From: WJJR01 sp964440935
GTDB taxonomy: Bacteria; Zixibacteria; MSB-5A5; WJJR01
Reading direction: 5' to 3'
DNA length: 57,271 bases
Assembly: GCA_964440935.1 (NCBI GenBank)
Contig: CAYTTY010000022.1
Span: 1 to 57,271, forward strand
Position numbers and translations under genes: made by a program. Shown here piece after piece: positions 36,309-44,517 of this stretch. Every line of letters starts with the position of its first letter. The stretch's first letter is position 1. Under the pieces are notes generated by a model. It did no database searches. It saw only the letters and a program-made list of their open reading frames with translations, and was not told where the DNA came from.

Positions 36309-36596
36309 AGCGATTGTCAGAATAGATTTCCGATTGAGGGGAAGCGAGGCACGGTGTGTATCGTGATGACATCAGGGTGCCACGGGCCTCAAGGGGCGTG
36401 TTGAGAAGCCTGCTGACTATCATCACCTCAGACTGGGGAGGGCGAGGCTCCTGCCGAGCCGCCGTGTGGAACATGCCGTTGCGGCTCGCCGGGAGGCTCG
36501 CCCTCCCGAAGGCTGTGATTCTCGGGGGTTTTGCAACACGCCCCTCAAGGCCCGTGGCACCCTGATCCAAACGGAAAGGATTTATGACAATTGCTA
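36306..36596. repeat. Composite TA-flanked element with a long inner inverted repeat
   Basis: Left end TAGAGCGATTGTCAGAA; right end TGACAATTGCTA. Nested inside are arms at 36371-36403 and 36531-36565 that pair almost perfectly (core GGTGCCACGGGCC). Between them is another dispersed palindrome of GGAGGGCGAGGCTCC type (about 36436-36512). The right-hand arm recurs in direct form at 41972-42040. The left TA is part of the photolyase stop codon. Confidence 0.75.
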
Positions 36597-36770
36597 TAGT
36601 GTCGTGTCCCGGAAGTCCGTTAAGTAAGTCTACGCGGCTGGTCCCGAGCGCGGCGTCACCCGCCCTCGGGTGACGCCTTGTCCGGAAAGGAGATAGCGGT
36701 CACGCGAGGGCGCGTGACCGCACTGCGGTCGTGAACAACGTCATTAACCTACTTCTGGGACACGATAATA
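36597..36770. repeat. TA-flanked element, family 2, with two hairpins
   Basis: Ends are inverted copies: TAGTGTCGTGTCCCGGAAGT (left) and ACTTCTGGGACACGATA (right). Inside are GGCGTCACCCG/CGGGTGACGCC and GCGGTCACGCG/CGCGTGACCGC hairpins. Other copies or halves lie at 40632, 47018 (hairpins only) and 57133. No ORF. Confidence 0.75.
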
Positions 36771-36895
36771 GAGCGATTGTCAGACGTCTTGTCCGTTTGC
36801 CAAAGCGATCCCATTCGGGTGTGACAACTCGCCGCTGTCATCCCCGCAAGCACTTCGCGAGAGCGAAGTGCGCAAGCGGGGATCCAGTGTCTTTG
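36769..36895. repeat. Family 1 half-element joined to a CCCCGC palindrome
   Basis: TAGAGCGATTGTCAGA at the left, then a segment shared with 56727-56828 and, inverted, with 50640-50718. It ends in a palindrome: TCATCCCCGCAAGCACTTCG-type left arm and matching right arm around 36839-36890. The stretch 36896-36942 shows nothing further. Confidence 0.7.
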
Positions 36896-36942
36896 CCCCC
36901 GCGGCATATTTGCGTGCACTGTATCGCACTACAACGGACAGG

Positions 36943-37881
36943 TTACTCCGCCTGTTCGCGCAACTTGTCCAATTCCCGTTTCAGATGATCGAGATCGGAG
37001 ATGGTCGTGGCGTTGATGGCGTGCAGGGTGCGCAAGTATCCGTGCACACCGCGCCCGCCGACCAGAATGCTGGTTCCGTTGACGGACTTCTTCAGTCGCC
37101 GTAATTCGTCATTGATTTTCGGGTCATCCGACGGATAGACGATGCTCAGGGCGATGGCGCGGGCGTTCGCGGTCCGTGCGGCCAGGGCAATTTCCTCCGC
37201 CGGTAGACTTGGCCCCAGATAGATCACTCGCCAGCCGTCGGCGGCCGCGGCCGCGGCGACCATTAACGCGCCAAACTCATGCAGTTGACCCGAGGGGGTC
37301 GTGATGATCAGTGCCGGTGCGTGGTCATCGACCGCATACGAACTGCGCATGGCGTCGAGGATGCCGCGCACAACAGCTGAGGCCAGATGCTCGTGGGCGG
37401 CCCGCAACTCACCGGTTCGCCAGCGTTCACCGATCGCCTGCATCAACGGTAACAGGACCTGTTCCAACGCGCCAATTTGACCAAGCTCGACTAAGCTATT
37501 CTGGATGGCGCGTTCGAGGTCATGCTCATCCATCCGCGACACCGCACCCAACGATTGCTTCAGATGATCCCCCATTAGATGGGGTTGCGACTCCGCGATC
37601 CGGGGCTGCGTTGGGATTGTAGCGCTGTAGTGGGCGTCCGCCTCGAGCAGCTCGATCAATTCAGCATTCGGACGCTCAGCGATGTGGCTGATGGCATGGC
37701 CGGCATCGGTCAATTGCCGTAAGAGCGCCAGCCGTTCGATGTCCCCATCGCTATACAGACGCCGGTTAGTGTCTGTCCTCCTTGGTGTTACTGCACCATA
37801 CCGACTCTCCCACGCCCGAATCAGATGGGGGGACAGGCCGGATCGGCGGGCTGCGACTTTGATTGAATATCCCGTGTTCAT
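36943..37881 (-). CDS. CarH/LitR-like MerR-family B12-dependent photoreceptor regulator
   Basis: 312 residues. A MerR-type helix-turn-helix opens the protein (YSIKVAARRSGLSPHLIRAWESRYG...RRLYSDGDIERLALLRQL). A B12-binding cap follows, with the diagnostic W-x9-E-H motif (ERWRTGELRAAHEH). The cobalamin Rossmann domain has GQLHEFG (lower-ligand His; the usual Glu/Asp two residues before it is Gln) and later LVGGRGVHGY. In CarH, adenosylcobalamin drives tetramer binding to DNA and light breaks it. The second ATG (37881) has GGAGG five bases upstream. It faces the DUF378/fasciclin genes divergently and has a class II photolyase at its 3' side, so it probably controls light-stress genes and itself. 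Confidence 0.85.
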   Translation of the reverse strand: MNTGYSIKVAARRSGLSPHLIRAWESRYGAVTPRRTDTNRRLYSDGDIERLALLRQLTDAGHAISHIAERPNAELIELLEADAHYSATIPTQPRIAESQPHLMGDHLKQSLGAVSRMDEHDLERAIQNSLVELGQIGALEQVLLPLMQAIGERWRTGELRAAHEHLASAVVRGILDAMRSSYAVDDHAPALIITTPSGQLHEFGALMVAAAAAADGWRVIYLGPSLPAEEIALAARTANARAIALSIVYPSDDPKINDELRRLKKSVNGTSILVGGRGVHGYLRTLHAINATTISDLDHLKRELDKLREQAE

Positions 37882-38118
37882 CATTGCCTCCGAAAGACAT
37901 ACGGAAGATCGTCTAATTTATGTATAGAGATTTTTCAAGATTTCTACTGGTCACAAAATCCCTCCCCCGATGCGAGCTTGTCGGCTCCATGTGAATAAGT
38001 TACTGTTAAGCAATGTCTTATGCTGTAGGGGATCGACCCACCGCACTCTCTACCCGTGCTCTCAGTGATGTGGGGCGCACTCTGTTCATGAAAAATAACA
38101 AAAAAAGTTAATATTTAT

Positions 38119-38145
38119 GGAAACAAAACTTCGACAAAGCCCGTA
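38119..38145 (+). promoter_or_regulatory. Candidate ECF-sigma-type promoter
   Basis: GGAAAC (38119-38124) and CGTA (38142-38145), 17 bp apart, resemble the GAAAC-N16/17-CGTA pattern of ECF factors such as SigW. It lies 82 bp before the first DUF378 gene. The surrounding 37882-38226 gap is AT-rich near 38090-38125 and also holds the CarH-like gene's upstream region. Confidence 0.35.
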
Positions 38146-38157
38146 CAAGGGCCAGAA

Positions 38158-38186
38158 CGAGAGACAGAGATGACTGAAGTCTCTCG
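38158..38186 (+). other. Leader hairpin before the DUF378 genes
   Basis: A perfect 8 bp stem CGAGAGAC (38158-38165) / GTCTCTCG (38179-38186) with a 13-base loop. It lies between the candidate ECF promoter and the strong AGGAGAAGGAG ribosome-binding site, so it would sit in the 5' leader RNA. Confidence 0.4.
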
Positions 38187-38226
38187 GTGACAGTGAAACC
38201 CAAACTCTCAGGAGAAGGAGTTAGAC

Positions 38227-38448
38227 ATGAAGAAACTCGATGTACTGGCCGCGGTCCTGCTCGTTGTGGGCGGACTCAACTGGGGTCTGGTCGGAATCCT
38301 CAACTTCGACCTTGTCGCCACAATCTTCGGCAATAGCAGTTTCCTGGCCAACGCCGTCTACGCCATCGTCGGCCTCTGCGCCATCTATCAGGCACTGAGC
38401 TGGAAGTCGATTCAGCGCCGCTGGGCGTTCGCGGCTCAGACGGCGTAA
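38227..38448 (+). CDS. DUF378 small membrane protein (copy 1)
   Basis: 73 residues with two membrane segments: KKLDVLAAVLLVVGGLNWGLVGI and FLANAVYAIVGLCAIYQAL, joined by NFDLVATIFGN. This matches the DUF378/YuzA-like family of tiny inner-membrane proteins of unknown function. An ideal AGGAGAAGGAG site precedes the ATG. A second copy follows 54 bp later with about 80 percent of residues alike by eye, indicating a recent tandem duplication. Position downstream of an ECF-type promoter and divergent from a CarH-like regulator suggests a stress role, but that is inference. Confidence 0.88.
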   Translation: MKKLDVLAAVLLVVGGLNWGLVGILNFDLVATIFGNSSFLANAVYAIVGLCAIYQALSWKSIQRRWAFAAQTA

Positions 38449-38502
38449 CGCATCAACAACAAACAGTGAACTGACACACGAAACGTTCGGAGAAGGAGAA
38501 CA

Positions 38503-38727
38503 ATGATGAAGAAACTCGATGTACTGGCTGCAATCCTGCTTGTTGTCGGCGGATTAAACTGGGGTCTGGTGGGAATTTTCAACTTTGATTTGGTCGCTAC
38601 GATTTTCGGCAACGCCAGCCTCTTGAGCAATGCCGTCTATGCCATCGTCGGCCTCTGCGCCATCTATCAAGCCATCGGCTGGAAAGCGATCCAGCGCCGC
38701 TGGGCTTACGACGCCCAAATGGCCTGA
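38503..38727 (+). CDS. DUF378 small membrane protein (copy 2)
   Basis: 74 residues and nearly the same as copy 1: MKKLDVLAA, GGLNWGLVGIFNFDLVATIFGN and NAVYAIVGLCAIYQAIGWK. Two membrane segments and a short basic tail (IQRRWAYDAQ). Its own GGAGAAGGAG site lies before two adjacent ATGs (38503, 38506). It is in the same orientation as copy 1 and the fasciclin gene 57 bp downstream, and the three probably share a transcript. Confidence 0.88.
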   Translation: MMKKLDVLAAILLVVGGLNWGLVGIFNFDLVATIFGNASLLSNAVYAIVGLCAIYQAIGWKAIQRRWAYDAQMA

Positions 38728-38784
38728 CAGCATTGTGAAATTCTAAACGTGGATAAACCACACTCAATCTGGAGGAGAACTGAA

Positions 38785-39750
38785 ATGAATAACCGTCATC
38801 TTATCACCGCCGCCGCTATCGGCCTGTTGACCATCGGGTCGGCGTCCATGGCCGTCGCTTCGAATTGCGGATCGTCACCTGCCAAGACTTCTGAGTCGAA
38901 AGGCACTATGACCATGGCCGGCACCACCACGGCTGACGCGAATATCGTGGAAACGGCTGTCGCCGCCGGCTCGTTCAACACGCTCGTGGCTGCCGTGAAG
39001 GCTGCTGGCTTGGTGGAGACGCTGAGTGGAGAAGGCCCGTTCACGGTATTCGCACCGACTGATGCCGCATTCGATAGACTTCCCAAGGGCACCGTTGAGG
39101 CGCTGCTTCAGGACCAGGAGAAACTGACGTCGATTCTCACCTACCATGTGGTCGCCGGTGACGTCCGCGCTGCTGATGTGGTGAAGATGAATTCGGCACA
39201 GACGGTCAACGGCCAGTACGTGTCGATCGATGCCAAGTCCGGCAACGTGATGATCGACAACGCCACGGTTGTGAAGGCCGATATTGAGACATCAAATGGC
39301 GTCATCCACGTCATCGATGAAGTCATTCTTCCCGCTGAAGACGACATCGTCGAGACGGCTATGAACGCCGGTTCCTTCAATACACTCGTCACAGCCGTCA
39401 AGGCGGCGGGGCTGGTTGAGACACTCCAGGGTGAGGGACCGTTTACAGTCTTCGCACCGACGGATGCCGCCTTTGCCAAGTTGCCGGATGGTACGCTCGA
39501 ATCGCTCCTGAACGACAAAGACGCGCTGACGCAGATCTTGACCTATCACGTCGTGCCGGGCCGTGTGCTCGCCTCGGACGTGGTCAATATCAACACGGCA
39601 GAAACCGCCAATGGTCAGTCCCTGTCGATCGATGCCGGTAATGGCGGCGTTAAGATCAACGACGCTAAAGTCGTGCAGACAGACATCAGGACCAGCAACG
39701 GTGTGATCCACGTGATCGACGCGGTGCTGCTGCCGTCGGAGCGCATGTAG
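38785..39750 (+). CDS. Secreted protein with two fasciclin (FAS1) domains
   Basis: About 321 residues. A signal peptide (HLITAAAIGLLTIGSASMAVAS) precedes two FAS1 repeats of about 130 residues each. Both contain NTLVxAVKAAGLVETLxGEGPFTVFAP, TDAAFxxLPxGTxExLL, LTxILTYHVV and NGVIHVIDxVxLP. FAS1 domains mediate adhesion or small-ligand contacts at the cell surface or periplasm. The ATG at 38785 has GGAGGAG seven bases upstream; an in-frame ATG at 38749 lacks one and would bury the signal peptide. The strong similarity of the halves points to internal duplication. Confidence 0.92.
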   Translation: MNNRHLITAAAIGLLTIGSASMAVASNCGSSPAKTSESKGTMTMAGTTTADANIVETAVAAGSFNTLVAAVKAAGLVETLSGEGPFTVFAPTDAAFDRLPKGTVEALLQDQEKLTSILTYHVVAGDVRAADVVKMNSAQTVNGQYVSIDAKSGNVMIDNATVVKADIETSNGVIHVIDEVILPAEDDIVETAMNAGSFNTLVTAVKAAGLVETLQGEGPFTVFAPTDAAFAKLPDGTLESLLNDKDALTQILTYHVVPGRVLASDVVNINTAETANGQSLSIDAGNGGVKINDAKVVQTDIRTSNGVIHVIDAVLLPSERM

Positions 39751-39775
39751 TCCTTCTCCGGATGCGGCTGCGAAT

Positions 39776-39900
39776 CACGTGCTCGCAGGGATGGTGATGG
39801 GGCAGTCTCGGTGAAACGCGGGTCTCGACTGGGACTGTCCCCGCAGCCGTAAACGGATTCCGCATACACGCCCCCGGGTGTCATTCCGCCCGGGGGCTTC
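39776..39900 (+). promoter_or_regulatory. Cobalamin-riboswitch-like leader
   Basis: The segment reads like the cobalamin aptamer core: CTCGGTGAAACGCGGG (a short stem capped by the conserved GTGAAA loop), then ACTGTCCCCGCAGCCGTAAA, close to the consensus CTG-CCCCGC-A-CTGTAA. A GC-rich hairpin follows immediately and could serve as the expression platform. The canonical downstream B12 box (CCTGCC type) is not obvious, so it may be a variant or degenerate form. The first gene downstream is the NifX/NafY-type gene at 40218, 320 bp away. Family match judged by eye. Confidence 0.5.
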
Positions 39901-39902
39901 CT
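39870..39902 (+). terminator. GC-rich hairpin terminator
   Basis: Stem GCCCCCGGG (39870-39878) / CCCGGGGGC (39889-39897), followed by a weak pyrimidine run (TTCCTCTT). It may end the fasciclin transcript and/or be the off-state of the cobalamin-type leader. The remaining 39903-40217 shows only a small inverted repeat ATTCAC/GTGAAT near 39933 and no gene. Confidence 0.6.
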
Positions 39903-40217
39903 CTTGGTGTCCGGTTTGCTCGCTTGCGCCACTATTCACACTAGTGAATGATTGTCACTCGCATTACTCGTCGCGTTGTTTTGACAAACTGCAATCATCC
40001 CGGTCCCGTCGAACGGGTGGCCGGCCATCGGGACGGCTGGCCGACGATGTGGTGCCGGCTGCCGGAGCGCGACACGACCGTCAGCATGATTGAATGTCAA
40101 GGGGTTGTCATGTGGATCCGGCTGAATGGTCCTGTGCGGTGATTGAAATCGGCTGCTTTGGCAGCCGCCACATCGTTTGAGACAGTGTCAGCCATCTCAT
40201 TTGACACGGGGTGCAAC

Positions 40218-40634
40218 ATGAAAGTTGCAGTGGTTACCGACGACGGCGTCACGATCAGCGAACACTTCGGGCAGGCGTTGGAATATGCCGTGTATACGGT
40301 CGAGGTCGGCCGTGTGGTCTCCAAGGAGATGCGCACCAAGGCGGGGCAGCGGGAGTTTGTCACCGAGTCCGGAGGCGAGACGCGTCGGGAACATGAGTTC
40401 GGGCGGGGCCGTGGTTCCGGATTCGGCGACGGCGCCGGACGGCGCCATGGACGCATGATCGCGGTCATTTCCGATTGTGATGTGGTTCTCGCCGGCGGTA
40501 TGGGGGCCGGGATGCGCCGGAACCTTGCCGAACTGGGCATCAAACCGATCCTCACCGACGTCAAAGACATCGATACAGCAATCACACAATTCCTGAACAA
40601 TACTCTCGTTGATCATCCGGAACTGGCGGGCTAA
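40218..40634 (+). CDS. NifX/NafY-type (dinitrogenase FeMo-cofactor biosynthesis family) protein
   Basis: 138 residues. The opening MKVAVVTDDGVTISEHFGQALEYAVYTVEVG and the closing CDVVLAGGMGAGMRRNLAELGIKPILTDVKDIDTAI are the two halves of the NifX/NifB-C small Fe-S/cofactor-binding fold. The middle (GRGRGSGFGDGAGRRHG) is a Gly/Arg/His-rich loop. Many members occur outside nitrogen fixation, and no nif genes are in the window. ATG 40218 has GGGGTG upstream; an in-frame ATG at 40143 adds an unrelated leader. The TAA stop coincides with the first bases of a repeat element. Confidence 0.82.
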   Translation: MKVAVVTDDGVTISEHFGQALEYAVYTVEVGRVVSKEMRTKAGQREFVTESGGETRREHEFGRGRGSGFGDGAGRRHGRMIAVISDCDVVLAGGMGAGMRRNLAELGIKPILTDVKDIDTAITQFLNNTLVDHPELAG

Positions 40635-40776
40635 TGTTGTGTCCCGGACGTAGGTTAATGACATCGTTCAGGACCGCTATCTCCTTTCCGGACAAGGCGT
40701 CACCTGAGGGTGGGGTGACGCCACGTATGACCACCGTGTTGGCTTCAAACGGACAATACGTCTGACAATCGCTCTA
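40632..40776. repeat. Mosaic element: family 2 left end, family 1 right end
   Basis: The left end TAATGTTGTGTCCCGG resembles the family 2 terminus; the right end CTGACAATCGCTCTA is the family 1 terminus. Inside, CGCTATCTCCTTTCCGGACA and a GGCGTCACC/GGTGACGCC hairpin match other copies. The left TA is part of the stop codon of the NifX/NafY-type gene. From 40777 to 40929 I see no gene and no convincing promoter. Confidence 0.7.
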
Positions 40777-40929
40777 AACAGCCGCATGTGAGAGGCTCCA
40801 AATCTACAGCTGCGGTTCCTTTTAGAAGTACCGGTTTTCCTGTTGACACTTGGGTGAATCTGGGACTTCATCCATCCGATATAGAAATAGCGGCGTGTTC
40901 GCATTCGTGAACGGGTGAGGAGTCTCAAG

Positions 40930-41874
40930 ATGCTGAAATCACTGCGCTGGGTATTGCTGTGTTGTGCCGCTGCGGCGCTGTTGATATCCGGGTCTGCGTC
41001 CGCCATTGAACCGGGCGAGGGGTACATCGACGTACCGGGGGGACAGGTATGGTACCGGGTAGTGGGCAGCTCCACCGCGACGCCGCTACTGGTTCTCCAC
41101 GGTGGCCCGGGCATTCCCAGCGATTATCTCTTCAGCTTGAGTGATCTTTCAGATGACCGGCCAATCATCTTCTATGATCAACTCGGCTGCGGCCGTTCGA
41201 CGCGAACCTCCGATCCGGCCCTCTGGACCGTCGACCACTTTGTGTCCGAGATCGAAGCGGTCCGCGAGCAACTGGGGTTGGATGACGTTCATCTCTACGG
41301 GCATTCGTGGGGAACGATCCTGGCGGTTGAGTATATGCTGACGAAGCCTGCCGGAGTGACAAGCCTGGTGTTGTGCGGTCCGGCACTCAGCTTTGAGAAT
41401 TGGGAACGTGACGTGGACAGTCTGATCAGGACATTTCCCGATTCGCTGCAATCGGTGATCACGACAACCGAGCGTAACGGTTCGTATCAGTCACCGGACT
41501 TCCGACAGGCGGTGACTGACTTCTATCAGAGCTATCTGGCGCGTTCGCAACCGTGGTCAGAGGATCTGAAACACGCCGTCGAAACCCGCAACCTGCCGAT
41601 GTCGGTGCACATGCTGGGGCCGAGTCCGTTCTCCGTCACCGGCACGCTGAAGACCTATGATTGCACATCGGAGCTCGCGCAGATCACGGTGCCGACACTG
41701 CTGCTCGCGGGCGACCACGATGAAGTGTTGCCGTCGACCCTTGTCGCCTACAACAAATTGTTCCCGAAGTCCGAAGCGGCCATCGTCGGACGCAGCGGAC
41801 ATTTGCCCTCGCATGATCAACCCGACAAGCACAACCGGATCGTTCGCCGGTTTCTCGAAAATGCCGACAAGTAG
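40930..41874 (+). CDS. Secreted proline iminopeptidase-like alpha/beta hydrolase
   Basis: About 314 residues with a signal peptide (WVLLCCAAAALLISGSASA). The fold is that of S33 peptidases: LLVLHGGPGIPSDY (oxyanion), IFYDQLGCGRST, nucleophile elbow LYGHSWGTILAVEY, catalytic Asp in LLAGDHDEVLP, and His in GRSGHLPSHDQ. S33 enzymes remove N-terminal proline from peptides; other small ester or amide substrates are possible. Export is unusual for this family, which is mostly cytoplasmic. The ATG at 40930 has GAGGAG seven bases upstream; a GTG at 40915 is in frame. No operon partners. Confidence 0.87.
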   Translation: MLKSLRWVLLCCAAAALLISGSASAIEPGEGYIDVPGGQVWYRVVGSSTATPLLVLHGGPGIPSDYLFSLSDLSDDRPIIFYDQLGCGRSTRTSDPALWTVDHFVSEIEAVREQLGLDDVHLYGHSWGTILAVEYMLTKPAGVTSLVLCGPALSFENWERDVDSLIRTFPDSLQSVITTTERNGSYQSPDFRQAVTDFYQSYLARSQPWSEDLKHAVETRNLPMSVHMLGPSPFSVTGTLKTYDCTSELAQITVPTLLLAGDHDEVLPSTLVAYNKLFPKSEAAIVGRSGHLPSHDQPDKHNRIVRRFLENADK

Positions 41875-42245
41875 GGTGGGCTCTGCCCACCGTTAGCCGC
41901 GGTATTCGAAACCGTTGAAACGGTTTTGGCGTGTGGTAATGGCGTATCCGAACACCCGGCTGAAGCCGGGTGTTATAGCAATTGTCATAAATCCCTTCCG
42001 TTTGGATCAGGGTGCCACGGGCCTTGAGGGGCGTGTTGAAAAACGTGTGTCAATGCAGGAGACGTGCTTTCGTAGGGGCGTATTGAATACGCCCTCTGCG
42101 CGTAACTGCTACGGGGCCAGGGCGTACTCAGTACGCCCCTACGGATGATCGCTCTCTCGGTGCGTGATATGATCAGTTCTTGCACTCTTTCAACAGGCTC
42201 CTTGGTCCGTGACGCTACGATCTTGCCCGTCGTTTCAGATGAACC
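41875..42245. repeat. Repeat-dense intergenic region
   Basis: No gene. It contains a perfect 11 bp hairpin AACACCCGGCT (41951-41961) / AGCCGGGTGTT (41964-41974). A segment at about 41972-42040 (TATAGCAATTGTCATAA...) repeats the inverted right arm of the 36306 element. A palindromic element follows at 42072-42142 with ends GTAGGGGCGTA / TACGCCCCTAC and two inner hairpins (GGGCGTATT/AATACGCCC and GGGCGTACT/AGTACGCCC). The last is the same family as the insertion inside dnaE2. Confidence 0.7.
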
Positions 42246-42398
42246 GTAGGTCAGGTGCACCGCGCGTCCATGCCGTTGTGTATTTACCTGCGCATTTGGG
42301 CGCGGGGCACCTGACAACCGCAGCGAACGTCGGGAGCCCGGCGCACTAGTGCGCCAGAATACTGGTAGCAGTCGCGACGCGCCGTGCACCTGACTTAC
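42246..42398. repeat. GTAGGTCAGG-ended palindromic element (family 3)
   Basis: Inverted ends: GTAGGTCAGGTGCACCGCG (42246 onward) and CGCGCCGTGCACCTGACTTAC (ending 42398, one mismatch). About 153 bp, no ORF. It ends four bases from the stop of the minus-strand S9 peptidase gene. Other copies lie at 45637-45800, 51789-51925 (divergent) and 56949-57109. Confidence 0.78.
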
Positions 42399-42401
42399 GA
42401 C

Positions 42402-44501
42402 TCAATTCCGCTCGTACTCCAACTGCCAATCGGGCGGCTCGCCGCCGGGGCCTTGGAGGTAATGTTCCATCCAGCGCATCATGCGCATGCAGAAATCAAG
42501 ACGCGCGGCAGCATCATCGTTGCCGTGGCCCTCGCCGGGGTAGAAGACCAGACGCACCGGGGCCTGGCCGCGCAGTTTCAGGTGACGGTACAAATCGAGC
42601 GACTGGCCGGGGAAGACTCGCGGATCGTCTTTGCCGTGCATGATCAATGTTGGTGTTGTCGACTGGTCGGCGTAATAGATCGGGCTGCGCTTTAAGACAA
42701 AGTCCCAGTCCTCCCACGGTGGCTGCGTGTAGTGCACCGCCAGCATTTCTTTCGGGATATCGGTCGTACCGATCTTGGAAACGAGATTGCCGAGCCCGAC
42801 CGATATCACGCTGGCCGCGTAGCGTTCGGAATAGTACGTCGCGCCCCAGCCGGAGGCGTAGCCGCCGTAGGAACCGCCGGTGATGCCGACCTTGGCGCTA
42901 TCGACCCAGCCCTGTGCCATCATGTAGTCGATCCCGTCGACAACATCGTCAAACTCTTTCCCAGCCGGATCGCCCTGGCTGGTCTTGGAAAACTCCACAC
43001 CGCGTCCGGTACTGCCGCGATAGTTCTGATGCACGACAAACATACCTTTGGCCGCCGCCATCTGGCCGGGATACGAATACCACGTCAGCCAGCCGTTGCG
43101 GTAGTGCGATTCGGGGCCGCCGTGGACTTTCATAATCGCCGGATAGCGTTGGCCGGGCTGTTCATCGAGCGGACGGATCACCACTGCTTCGATGTCGAGA
43201 CCGTCGCGCGCGGGATAACGGATGACTTCCTGTTCGGCCAGCTTGTAATCGGCTAGCCATGGGTTGCTGTTGGTCAGCCGCACCGGTTCGTTGTTGCCGT
43301 CGCGATAGTAGACTTCGGTGGGATGGCGCGCGCTTTGGCCTTCCAGCGCCATGTGGCGACCGTCTTGGGACACGCTGATGTTCGAGTAGACCGCGTCCTG
43401 TTCGCTGGCGCCGATCGGAACATCGGTATTGATGTCCATCGGTTCGGGCGTGGCGAAAATCTTGCCGCCGACGGCGCCATCGAGCCCGACATTATCGATA
43501 AACGTCCACACGCCCTGATTCGCGAGGTAGGTTATTGTCTGCGGATCGCGCCAGGCGATCGATTGCACGTGCCCCTCGAAATCGGGGAGCAGGTTGCGTG
43601 GTTCGCCGCCCGACGCCGGGATCACCATCAACCGTCCCTCCTTAGGATCATTGTAGTCGATGCCGGAAATATACGCGAGATACTCACCGTCGGGGCTCCA
43701 GGCGATCTGCCCCAGTTTGCCGGGGTTATCGATCTTCGTGACAATTTCGCCCGATGCGACATCGATCACGCGAATGCGGCGGTGCATGTACTTATCGTCA
43801 ACAAACGGTGTCGGGGCAATGGCACACACCAATTGATCGCCCTTCGGGCTCCAGTGCAGTTCGGATGCGGTGCCGGGAATGTCGATCAGGCGAGAGACCG
43901 AATCGTGATCGAACACATTGTGAATCCAGATCTTCGTGTGACGGTCGTCCTCCTCGAAGATTTCCTGATCGAAGCCCTTGTCACGCAGTTTGTCGAGTTC
44001 TTTGGGCACCGGGGGTTTGGCCAAAAAGGCGACATGGTCGCCGTCGGGACTCCACGAGTAGTCAGAGATCGCTTCGTCATGCGAGGCCACCAGCAGCGCC
44101 TCGCCGCCGGTGAAGGGGATGACATAGAGCGATCTCTTATCGTCGGCCTCGCGCTTCTCCAGAAACGAAATCTCCAGACGATTCGGATGCCACTTCACAT
44201 TGCTGACTTTGACCTGACCGGTGACAAACGGACGCGAGTTGCCTTCACGATCGACGACGTGCAGCTCCACCCAGGCGGAACCATCTTTCTCGGTAAACGG
44301 GTCACGCTGCCGCCGCAGTGTGTAGGCAATGTTTTCGCCGTCAGGCGAAATCGCCACCGAGCGCACGTCTTCGATGCGGTTGACGTCGTGTGGCGTGAAT
44401 GTTTTGGTGTCGGCGTGGGTGATGCCGGTTGCGGCGATGATGATGGCACATGTTGCGATGAGTGATGCGAGTTTTGAACGATCAGTGCGGATGCTTCTCA
44501 T
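42402..44501 (-). CDS. S9-family prolyl oligopeptidase / acylaminoacyl peptidase-like enzyme
   Basis: 699 residues with a signal peptide (LASLIATCAIIIAATGITHA), so probably periplasmic or secreted. The N-terminal ~430 residues form a TolB/WD40-like propeller with repeats such as VAISPDGENIAYTL, YSWSPDGDHVAFL and IAWSPDGEYLAYI. The C-terminal alpha/beta hydrolase carries Ser544 in GITGGSYGGYASG, Asp in GKDDPRVFPGQS, and His in YPGEGHGND. Family members hydrolyse short peptides. The ATG at 44501 has AGGAGG four bases upstream. An open frame continues to 44723 but runs through a hairpin repeat and the end of the preceding gene, so I reject it. It follows a DUF72 gene on the same strand. Confidence 0.9.
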   Translation of the reverse strand: MRSIRTDRSKLASLIATCAIIIAATGITHADTKTFTPHDVNRIEDVRSVAISPDGENIAYTLRRQRDPFTEKDGSAWVELHVVDREGNSRPFVTGQVKVSNVKWHPNRLEISFLEKREADDKRSLYVIPFTGGEALLVASHDEAISDYSWSPDGDHVAFLAKPPVPKELDKLRDKGFDQEIFEEDDRHTKIWIHNVFDHDSVSRLIDIPGTASELHWSPKGDQLVCAIAPTPFVDDKYMHRRIRVIDVASGEIVTKIDNPGKLGQIAWSPDGEYLAYISGIDYNDPKEGRLMVIPASGGEPRNLLPDFEGHVQSIAWRDPQTITYLANQGVWTFIDNVGLDGAVGGKIFATPEPMDINTDVPIGASEQDAVYSNISVSQDGRHMALEGQSARHPTEVYYRDGNNEPVRLTNSNPWLADYKLAEQEVIRYPARDGLDIEAVVIRPLDEQPGQRYPAIMKVHGGPESHYRNGWLTWYSYPGQMAAAKGMFVVHQNYRGSTGRGVEFSKTSQGDPAGKEFDDVVDGIDYMMAQGWVDSAKVGITGGSYGGYASGWGATYYSERYAASVISVGLGNLVSKIGTTDIPKEMLAVHYTQPPWEDWDFVLKRSPIYYADQSTTPTLIMHGKDDPRVFPGQSLDLYRHLKLRGQAPVRLVFYPGEGHGNDDAAARLDFCMRMMRWMEHYLQGPGGEPPDWQLEYERN

Positions 44502-44517
44502 CAATCCTCCTTGTTGC

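Noticed and set aside
36306..36895. Repeated palindromes considered as a CRISPR array
   Set aside because: Repeats differ in type and spacing, are not evenly spaced by unique spacers, and no cas gene is in the window.
40218..40634. NifX-type gene as evidence for nitrogen fixation
   Set aside because: No other nif gene in the window; the family has many non-nif members.
40843..40848. TTGACA upstream of the proline iminopeptidase gene
   Set aside because: No acceptable -10 hexamer at 16-18 bp.
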